A DNA stretch of 64,000 nt from JAWKOK01 sp963698255 (GTDB taxonomy: Bacteria; Chloroflexota; Anaerolineae; Caldilineales; Caldilineaceae), in NCBI GenBank assembly GCA_963698255.1, contig CAVOQD010000030.1:434001-498000 (forward strand), given 5' to 3'. Under the pieces are notes generated by a model, which saw only the letters and a list, made by a program, of their open reading frames with translations, ran no database searches and was not told the origin of the DNA. The translations under genes were made by a program, and so were the position numbers. This document shows, piece by piece, positions 55,591-62,604 of this stretch (position 1 is the first letter of the stretch; each line of letters starts with the position of its first letter).

Positions 55591-55977
55591 ATGCTCTGGC
55601 CGGTGGTGGAGGGCATGGTGCGCACCATGGTCGAAAACGAGGAGAGCTATCTGTTCGAAGGTGTTCAGTTGCATCCACAGGATGTGGCTGAACTCTGCTG
55701 GCAAATGCCGGGCCGGATTCGCACCTGTTTCGTCGGCTACGCTGATGCAGATCCCCAAGCCAAGTTCCAGGAAATCCGTCGTCACGGCGGCGGTCCGGAC
55801 GATTGGCTCAGCGGACTGGACGACGTGGCTACCAAGGCCGAAGTAAACCGGCTGATCGCCCAGAGCCGACTGATCCGCGCCGAATGCGCGCGCATGGGCC
55901 TACGCTATTTCGAAGTTGGGATGGCGTGGGAGCGGCGGATTGAAGAGGTTGTTGCGTACTTGATCGATCCTGAATGA
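55591..55977 (+). pseudogene. 5'-truncated P-loop kinase-like gene
   Basis: 128 codons from an ATG at 55591. The peptide begins mid-fold (LWPVVEGMVRTMVENEESYL) and continues FEGVQLHPQDVAELCWQMPG, the strand-helix region that follows the P-loop in small nucleotide or 2-phosphoglycerate-type kinases. ECARMGLRYFEVGMAWERRI follows. No Walker A motif is present, and upstream DNA is heptamer repeat. It may be a relic, or a short protein made from the internal ATG; I favour a relic. Confidence 0.6.
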
Positions 55978-56092
55978 TGACTCAACCCGAGTTCTCAGGA
56001 CTCGCTAGCGGACGCTTTTCGCCGATGTCACCCTGCGTGGACCCACTCAGAATGACGATGCACTGAGCCGCGGGTAGTCGGTTGTCGGGACA

Positions 56093-56114
56093 CATTTGAC
56101 GGCACAGTCAAATG
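56093..56114. promoter_or_regulatory. CRP/FNR-like operator dyad upstream of focA
   Basis: CATTTGAC-GGCACA-GTCAAATG, perfect 8-bp arms with a 6-base centre. TTGAC-N6-GTCAA has the spacing of CRP/FNR-family sites. It ends 11 bases before the ATG at 56125 and 74 before the ATG at 56188, so the later start fits regulation from this site better. Confidence 0.55.
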
Positions 56115-56124
56115 ATGGTTTTGT

Positions 56125-57117
56125 ATGAAGAGTCACAAAAAGATTTCAGACGATGATTCAACAACGCGAAAAGAAAAGGCATCATCAATGAACGCAGAAT
56201 CCCAATCTTCAATGATCCAGCCAACCGTCATCGCACCCTCGCCAAGTCTCGACGCCTTCTTGCCCCCCGAAATGGCCGGCAAAGCCGAGGCCATCGGCGT
56301 CAAGAAGGCGACCATGGGGCCACGCAACACCTTTGCGCTGGCCGTGCTAGCCGGAGCCTTTATCGGGCTGGGCGCCATCTTCGCTACAACCGTCACAACC
56401 GGGGCCGCCGGCCACATGTCCTACGGCATGACCAAGCTGGCCGGCGGACTGGTCTTCTGCCTGGGCCTGATCCTGGTGGTGGTGGCCGGCGCCGAGCTTT
56501 TCACCGGCAACAATCTCATCGTCATGGCCTGGGCCGATGGCCGGGTGTCGACCTGGAAGCTGCTGCGCAACTGGGGCATCGTCTACGTGGGCAATTTCGT
56601 CGGCGCCATCGCCACAGCCCTGCTCGTCTTCTTTGCCCGCCAGTACACTTTTGGCGGCGGCGCGGTCGGGCTCAACATGCTCAACATCGCCGAGGCCAAG
56701 ACCGGTCTCGCCTTCGGACAGGCCGTCGCCCTGGGCATGCTCTGCAACGGGCTGGTCTGTCTGGCCGTCTGGCTCTGCTACAGCGCTCGCACCACCACCG
56801 ACAAGATCCTGTCCATCCTCTTTCCAGTTACTGCCTTCGTGGCAGCCGGCTACGAGCACAGTATCGCCAATATGTTCTTCATCCCCATGGGCATCTTCGT
56901 CAAACTATGGGCCGGCGCCGATTTCTGGGCCATGATCGGCAAGACCGCGGTCGACTTCCCCAATCTCACCTGGAGCAACTTCTTTCTCGTCAACCTGTTG
57001 CCGGTGACCATCGGCAACATCATCGGTGGTTCGCTGATGGTCGGCCTGGCCTACTGGTTTATCTACATCCGCAAGGGCATGGTCGCACCGCCGGCGCTCG
57101 TGCAAGATGAGACATGA
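56125..57117 (+). CDS. focA: Formate/nitrite transporter FocA
   Basis: 330 residues, six transmembrane segments, pentameric anion channel of the FNT family. Signatures: LGAIFATTVTTG, GAELFTGNNLIVMAWADGR, LRNWGIVYVGNFVGA, VAAGYEHSIANMFFIPMG (channel His) and NLLPVTIGNIIGGSLMVG. The formate-dehydrogenase genes 2 kb downstream argue for formate rather than nitrite. Start may be ATG 56125 or ATG 56188 (MNAESQSSMIQPT). The longer form adds a hydrophilic 21-residue leader. The stop overlaps the ycaQ start (ATGA). Confidence 0.88.
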   Translation: MKSHKKISDDDSTTRKEKASSMNAESQSSMIQPTVIAPSPSLDAFLPPEMAGKAEAIGVKKATMGPRNTFALAVLAGAFIGLGAIFATTVTTGAAGHMSYGMTKLAGGLVFCLGLILVVVAGAELFTGNNLIVMAWADGRVSTWKLLRNWGIVYVGNFVGAIATALLVFFARQYTFGGGAVGLNMLNIAEAKTGLAFGQAVALGMLCNGLVCLAVWLCYSARTTTDKILSILFPVTAFVAAGYEHSIANMFFIPMGIFVKLWAGADFWAMIGKTAVDFPNLTWSNFFLVNLLPVTIGNIIGGSLMVGLAYWFIYIRKGMVAPPALVQDET

Positions 57118-58352
57118 ATCCGACCTCGAATCCGACAGTAATTACCCAGGACCAGGCCCGCAGGCTGTCGTTGAGCGGCCAGCGCTTCGACGCCGCCGAC
57201 ACACTTCCCACCGGCAAAGAGGGCGTGGCCCAGACCATCGAGGCGCTGGGCTATGTGCAGATCGACACGATTTCGGTCGTGGCACGTGCGCATCACCATG
57301 CGCTCTGGGTGCGCCATCCAGACTACACGCCGCAGATGTTGCATGAACTACTGGCAGAGGATCGGCGCATCTACGAATATTGGGGACATGCCGCCTCCTA
57401 TCTGCCCATGGCCGATTTCCGCTTCACATTGCTGGCGAAGGAACGACATCGTCGACCGCCGACCGGCAAATGGGCATTGGAACGCATGGCCAAGGCTGGA
57501 CACATGCTTGAGCCGGTGATGGCGCGCATCCGCGAGGAGGGACCGCTTCGTTCCCAGGACTTCGAGCCGCCGCCGGGCACCAAGCGAGGCACCTGGTGGG
57601 ATTGGAAGCCGGCCAAGGTCGCGCTGGAAATGCTCTTCTGGCGCGGCGATCTGATGATCAGCGAACGGCGCGGTTTCCAGCGCGTCTACGACCTGACCGA
57701 ACGAGTGCTGCCGGCCCATGTCGACACACGTATGCCCGACGAGGACGAGTTGGGCCGCTTTCTGGTTAAGCGGTCGCTGACGGCTCACGGCCTGGCCCCC
57801 TCACGGGAAATACAGGATCATCTGCGCGCCGCGGAGAGGCGGGTAACAGACGCAGCGTTGACGGACATGATGGAAAGCGGGGAGGTTGTTTCTCTGCAAG
57901 TCGAAGGCGTCGATAAGGTTAGCTATTTCGCACTGGCAACCGCCCTTGACCACATTGACCATCCGGCGCCGGAACAGAAAGAAGTGTCGCTGCTCTCGCC
58001 GTTCGACAATGCGATCATCCAGCGCAAGCGCCTGGAACAACTCTACGAGTTCCACTACACGCTCGAATGCTATGTGCCCGAACCCAAGCGTATTTACGGA
58101 TACTTCGTCTTTTCAATTCTGTGGGGTGATCGGCTGGTCGGTCGCTTTGATCCCAAGGCCGACCGCAAAGCCAAGGTGCTCATCATTCGTGGACTGCTCT
58201 TCGAACCCTGGTTCGATATTTCCGATGAGTTCGTGGCGGCGTTTGCCAGCAAGCTCAAAGCGTTCGCCGCCTTCAATGACTGCGAAACCGTGACCGTCGA
58301 AGAGGTCAGGACCAAAAACGTGGTCCGACGTCTGAGGAAAGAACTCAAGTGA
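57114..58352 (+). CDS. ycaQ: YcaQ/AlkX-type winged-helix DNA glycosylase
   Basis: 412 residues, intact. HTH_42 superfamily: RRLSLSGQRFDAADTLPTGK at the N-terminus; the catalytic Gln-x-Asp motif in LGYVQIDTISVVARAHHHAL (Gln-x-Gln would mark AlkZ). Winged-helix repeats and VSLLSPFDNAIIQRKRLEQL near the C-terminus. The family unhooks interstrand DNA crosslinks and removes N7-alkylpurines. Translational coupling with focA (overlapping ATGA) is odd for a repair enzyme, but formaldehyde-type crosslinks next to formate metabolism give a possible link, as inference. Confidence 0.87.
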   Translation: MNPTSNPTVITQDQARRLSLSGQRFDAADTLPTGKEGVAQTIEALGYVQIDTISVVARAHHHALWVRHPDYTPQMLHELLAEDRRIYEYWGHAASYLPMADFRFTLLAKERHRRPPTGKWALERMAKAGHMLEPVMARIREEGPLRSQDFEPPPGTKRGTWWDWKPAKVALEMLFWRGDLMISERRGFQRVYDLTERVLPAHVDTRMPDEDELGRFLVKRSLTAHGLAPSREIQDHLRAAERRVTDAALTDMMESGEVVSLQVEGVDKVSYFALATALDHIDHPAPEQKEVSLLSPFDNAIIQRKRLEQLYEFHYTLECYVPEPKRIYGYFVFSILWGDRLVGRFDPKADRKAKVLIIRGLLFEPWFDISDEFVAAFASKLKAFAAFNDCETVTVEEVRTKNVVRRLRKELK

Positions 58353-58361
58353 GAGGTAAAC

Positions 58362-59174
58362 ATGACCACCATCCAGGACATCATCAGCCACGTCGAGTCA
58401 TTGACGGGCCACCCCATCAACCGAGACGAGGGTGTTCACTTCGGCCCGTCTGAGCGTGATGTGACCGGCGCGACCGTGGCCTGGATGGCCACGCCGGACG
58501 CCATCCGCGCTGCGGGCCGGGCCGGCCACCAACTGCTCATCGGCCACGAGAGCCTCTTTTACCCGTATGATGTCGTCAATGCTGACAGTCCTCCGCCCGG
58601 CTGGGAAGATTGGCAGGTGAACGCGCAGCGCAGTCGCCTGTTGACGGAGTATGGCCTGACCCACCTGCGCCTCCATGGTTCGGTCGACGAAATCTGTATC
58701 TTCGACGACTTCGCCGCTCTACTGGGTTTGGGCGATCCTGTCTACGTCGACGGCTTCGTCAAGGTTTTCGAAATGCCCGAACGTTCGATTCGCTCATGGG
58801 CCGGACAGGTGGAAGAGGCGATGGGTATGAACGGACTGCGCATCGCCGGCGTCAACGATATGGATCAGGACGGCATGGATCAGATGGTCTCCCGCATCGG
58901 GCTGCCCTGGGGCGGACTGGGTCTCTTTGTGAACGTCGGCTACCAACAGGCGCTGGTTGAGCAAGGCTGCGATCTCTTCATCGCCGGTGAATCGGACAAC
59001 TACGGCTTTCGCTTCGCCCAGGAGTGCGGCATCCCTATGATCGAGACCAGCCACGAGATCTGCGAGAATCCCGGTCTTGCTCACTTCACCGCCATACTGG
59101 CGGAGGCGTTCCCACAAGTGGATTTCCGCTTTTACGGGAATCCCTGCGTGTGGTCAATGTTTACCAGCGAATAG
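58362..59174 (+). CDS. NIF3-like (GTP cyclohydrolase I type 2) dinuclear metal protein
   Basis: 270 residues, intact. Metal-ligand patterns of the NIF3 family: LLIGHESLFYP, HLRLHGSVDEICIFDDFAAL, LFIAGESDNYGFRFAQECGI and MIETSHEICENPGL. The family forms hexameric toroids with two metals per subunit and has no settled function. The start lies nine bases after the ycaQ stop with GAGAGG upstream, so it is part of the same transcript as focA-ycaQ. Confidence 0.82.
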   Translation: MTTIQDIISHVESLTGHPINRDEGVHFGPSERDVTGATVAWMATPDAIRAAGRAGHQLLIGHESLFYPYDVVNADSPPPGWEDWQVNAQRSRLLTEYGLTHLRLHGSVDEICIFDDFAALLGLGDPVYVDGFVKVFEMPERSIRSWAGQVEEAMGMNGLRIAGVNDMDQDGMDQMVSRIGLPWGGLGLFVNVGYQQALVEQGCDLFIAGESDNYGFRFAQECGIPMIETSHEICENPGLAHFTAILAEAFPQVDFRFYGNPCVWSMFTSE

Positions 59175-59327
59175 TGCAAGTCAGGTGTTTATCTGTGTCC
59201 TATCCGTACAAAATCTGTGTGAATCTGTGGCAGAAATCAGTTCTTGCAGCAGAGTCATCTGTGGCAGATTCTTCTTTGCAGTGAAATTACCGGTGAATAG
59301 GCGTCAGAGCGGCAATTTCTATGGCTG

Positions 59328-59355
59328 TTGACATGTTGCCGCCGTATGCTATCAT
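59328..59355 (+). promoter_or_regulatory. Probable promoter for fdhD
   Basis: TTGACA at 59328-59333, 16-base spacer, TATCAT at 59350-59355; the ATG follows 52 bases later. Confidence 0.55.
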
Positions 59356-59406
59356 GGTCACATCCCGCACATCAACCATCCTGTCGATTGAACCGAGAGC
59401 CGTGTC

Positions 59407-60174
59407 ATGGCAGATGGCTATCTAACCACAACCTATTATGTGAGCGACGGCCACGAGCTGCGACCGGTCGCCGGCGCGGTGATCGACGAGACGAGCGTCG
59501 CACTGCGCGTCAACGGGCATGAGTTGACGACTTTCATGTGTTCGCCGGTGGACGTCGAAGAACTGGCGCTCGGGTTTCTCCGCGCTGAAAAGTTCATCGC
59601 AGGCCCCGAAGATGTTCTCTCGCTGACGCTCACGCCGACCGGCAACGGTGTCGACGTCCGGCTGCGCCATGAGATTCCCGAAACACGCCGCCCAATCCGC
59701 ACCACAGGCTGCTGCGGCGGCGTTACCTACGACGATCTGAAGCAGGTGCGCAAACCACTGCCCAACGACCTCTGTCTGAGCGGACAGGCCGTCATCGACC
59801 GCTACTTTGAGATGCGCGCGGCCGAGCGACTCTACCCCATCGCACGCGGTGTCCACACGTCAGGCCTCTGCACCGCCCAACAGCTATTGATGATCGCTGA
59901 GGATGTCGGGCGCCACAATACCATCGACAAGCTATGGGGGCACGCCATGCGCCGGGAGATCGACCCGGCCGGCAGCCTCATCGTCACGACAGGGCGCATC
60001 AGTTCCGAGATGGTGGGGAAGGCTGCCAAAATGGGCGCACAGATCGTGGCCTCACGAACCTCGCCCACCAGCCGGGCCCTCGTGCTGGCCCGGGCCTGGA
60101 ACATCACGGTCATCGGCTATGTTCGCCGCGGGAGCCTGCGCGTTTACACAGTGCCGGACAGGGTGAGGGGGTGA
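59407..60174 (+). CDS. fdhD: FdhD, sulfurtransferase for formate dehydrogenase
   Basis: 255 residues. The Cys-bearing loop IRTTGCCGGVTYDD carries the persulfide relay. IAEDVGRHNTIDKLWGHA, LIVTTGRISSEMVGKAAKMG and VASRTSPTSRALVLAR are family hallmarks. FdhD passes sulfur from a cysteine desulfurase to the bis-MGD molybdenum/tungsten cofactor before insertion into formate dehydrogenase. It sits directly ahead of fdsGBA. The last codons overlap one arm of the inverted repeat at 60158. Confidence 0.92.
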   Translation: MADGYLTTTYYVSDGHELRPVAGAVIDETSVALRVNGHELTTFMCSPVDVEELALGFLRAEKFIAGPEDVLSLTLTPTGNGVDVRLRHEIPETRRPIRTTGCCGGVTYDDLKQVRKPLPNDLCLSGQAVIDRYFEMRAAERLYPIARGVHTSGLCTAQQLLMIAEDVGRHNTIDKLWGHAMRREIDPAGSLIVTTGRISSEMVGKAAKMGAQIVASRTSPTSRALVLARAWNITVIGYVRRGSLRVYTVPDRVRG

Positions 60175-60251
60175 CAAGGTGAGGGGGTGACAGGGTGAAT
60201 TGCGCGCATGGTCCCAATTGTTCGCATCACCTTGTCACCCCCTCACCCTGT
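60158..60251. repeat. 25-bp perfect inverted repeat with 16-bp tandem units
   Basis: ACAGGGTGAGGGGGTGACAA.. (60158-60182) and its exact complement (60227-60251). The left side repeats GGTGAGGGGGTGACA twice, then a part copy. The first arm encodes the end of FdhD. It could act as an attenuator or RNA stabiliser ahead of fdsG. Confidence 0.85.
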
Positions 60252-60306
60252 CACCTTGTCGCCCTTCACATATCGAACAACGACCACCACAACCAGGAAG
60301 GCGACG

Positions 60307-60885
60307 ATGAAGTCTCCAGCCAAAACCAAACTGCGAAAAGTAGTCTACAGCGGCGACCCGTTGGCCGAACCGCCGCCGGTCGAACTCTCGGCCATTCTGG
60401 ATAACCATCGAGGCGAGCGTGATGCGCTGATTACCGTGCTGGCCGAGATCCAACGCCACTACGGCTTTCTCGCCAAGGATCAGTTGCGTCACGTGGCGCG
60501 GGAACTCGGCTTTCCCCTGGCCCGGGTCTTCGGCGTGGCTACCTTCTACAACCTATTCCTCTTTGATCCGCCCGGCAAGTTCCAACTGCGCGTTTGTCGC
60601 GGCACCGCCTGCCACGTCAACCAGTCACTGGGCATCCTCCAGGCCATGGGCGAACGGCTCGGCATCGACGTGGACGAGACGACCGCGGATGGCCGCTTCA
60701 CGCTGCAAACGGTCGCCTGCGTCGGCGCCTGCAGCCTGGCGCCGGTGCTGCTCATCAACGACGAAACCCATGGGCGTATGAGCGTAGAGGACGCCTGGGA
60801 CCTGGTGGCTGCGCTGGCCGACGCCGACGAAAGCGAATCTACGCCGGCACAAAGTGTGCCGATGCAGAATGGAGAGAGCGCATGA
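60307..60885 (+). CDS. fdsG: NAD-dependent formate dehydrogenase gamma subunit (NuoE-like)
   Basis: 192 residues. NuoE/thioredoxin-like [2Fe-2S] protein: ALITVLAEIQRHYGFLAKDQ, FGVATFYNLFLFDPPGKF, and cluster cysteines in VCRGTACHVNQS (C-x4-C) and VACVGACSLAPVL (C-x3-C). ATG 60307 is chosen for AGGAAGG upstream. Its stop overlaps the fdsB start (ATGA). It carries electrons between the Mo subunit and the flavin subunit. Confidence 0.87.
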   Translation: MKSPAKTKLRKVVYSGDPLAEPPPVELSAILDNHRGERDALITVLAEIQRHYGFLAKDQLRHVARELGFPLARVFGVATFYNLFLFDPPGKFQLRVCRGTACHVNQSLGILQAMGERLGIDVDETTADGRFTLQTVACVGACSLAPVLLINDETHGRMSVEDAWDLVAALADADESESTPAQSVPMQNGESA

Positions 60886-62589
60886 AGACGACCATTCGAG
60901 TCGGCATGTCGACCTGCGGATTGGCCGCGGGCGCGCAGACCGTCTTCGACACCCTTCAGAGCGCCATTCGCGAACGACAACTGCCGATCGTGCTGCAACG
61001 GACCGGATGCCTGGGCGCCTGTCATCGAGAACCACTGGTCGAGGTGCTCCACCAGGGCGCTTCGACCCTCTACGGCCCCGTACGCGCCGATCAGGTTGGA
61101 CCGCTATTGAGCCACTATTTCGGGGCGGAAGGGCAGTTGGATGGTGCGTTTGTCGTGAGCAGACAAGCAGACCGCGCGACTATCCCTTCCTGGGTCGCCA
61201 GGTCAAGGTGACGACCCAGCTCTGCGGCGTCATCGATCCCCATTCGCTGGACGATTACCTGGCCCACGATGGCTACCAGGCCTTTCGGCTGGCCCTGAAA
61301 CAGGATCCCGACACCATCATCCAGGCCATCACGGACGCCCGCCTGCGCGGGCGAGGCGGGGCCGGCTTCCCCACCGGCCAGAAGTGGGCCATCAGCCGCA
61401 ACCAGCCGGACACCCAGCGATACATCATCTGCAACGCCGACGAGGGCGACCCGGGCGCGTTCATGGACCGCACCATGATCGAGGGCGATCCGCACCGCGT
61501 GCTCGAAGGCATGCTCATCGCCGGCCGGGCCATCGGCGCGCAGCACAGGCTACATCTACATCCGGGCCGAGTATCCGCTGGCGGTCGCCGCGCTGCACGA
61601 GGCCATCGAGCCAGGCGCGGGATCATGGCGTCATCGGCACGCAACATCCTGGGCAGCGGCATGGACTTCGACTTCGTGGTCAAGGAAGGGGCCGGCGCCT
61701 TCGTCTGCGGCGAGGAGACCGCGCTCATGCGCTCCATCGAGGGCTATCGGGGCATGCCCACCATGCGCCCGCCCTATCCGTCGCAGGCGGGGCTGTGGGG
61801 CCATCCCACCAACATCAACAACGTGGAGAGCTACGCCAGCGTGCCCAGCATTCTGCTCAACGGGCCGGACTGGTTCGCCGGTCTGGGCACGGCAACGCTC
61901 GGGCGGCACCAAGGCATTCGCTCTGGCCGGCGCGATCGAGAACTCGGGGCTGGTCGAGATCCCCATCGGCATGACGCTGCGCGAGATGATCTTCGAGATC
62001 GGCGGCGGCTGTCGGGACGGCAAGGCGTTCAAGGCCGTGCAATTGGGCGGCCCGTCGGGCGGCTGCATCCCCGACGGCGCTGCTGGAGACACGCATCGAC
62101 TACGAGGACCTCAGGGCGACCGGCGCCATCATGGGATCGGGCGGCATGATCGTGGCCGATGAGACGCACCTGCATGGTGGACATCGCCCGCTATTTTCTC
62201 ACCTTCACCCAGGAGGAATCGTGCGGCAAGTGTATTCCCTGCCGGGTGGGCACGCGCAAGCTGCTCAACATGCTGACGGCCATCACCCAGGGCCGCGTCA
62301 CACGCGCGGACATGGCGCGGCTCACCAGCCTGTGCGACACCGTCGGCAGCACATCGCTCTGCGGCCTGGGCAGACCGCGCCCAATCCGGTGCTGACTACC
62401 ATGCGCTATTTCGGCGACGAGTATGATGCCCACGTCGATCACCGGCATTGTCCGGCAGGCAGTTGCAGTTTGCGGAAGCTAGCTGCAATGGCCGAAGACT
62501 GCCGCGTGTCTCGCGCACGTTCTCGGGAGCATCGAGACGAGTGCAGCGAGAACGAGCGAGAACGCGAGTATCGCGGTAGCACATCGTGA
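60882..62589 (+). CDS. fdsB: NAD-dependent formate dehydrogenase beta subunit (NuoF-like; at least eight frameshifts)
   Basis: About 568 codons. N-terminal thioredoxin-like [2Fe-2S] domain (VGMSTCGLAAGAQTVFDTLQ, QRTGCLGACHREPLVEVL), then the NuoF core: RLRGRGGAGFPTGQKW (NADH), YIICNADEGDPGAFMDRTMI (FMN), GYIYIRAEYPLAV, FVCGEETALMRSIEG, and the [4Fe-4S] site EESCGKCIPCRVGTRKLL. Slips occur near 61190, 61546, 61612, 61643, 61893, 62072, 62166 and 62369; most read as one extra base, the last as one missing. No in-frame stop lies between them, so sequence error is likelier than decay. It passes electrons from formate to NAD+. Confidence 0.82.
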
Positions 62590-62604
62590 CGAAGGAAACG
62601 GCTC

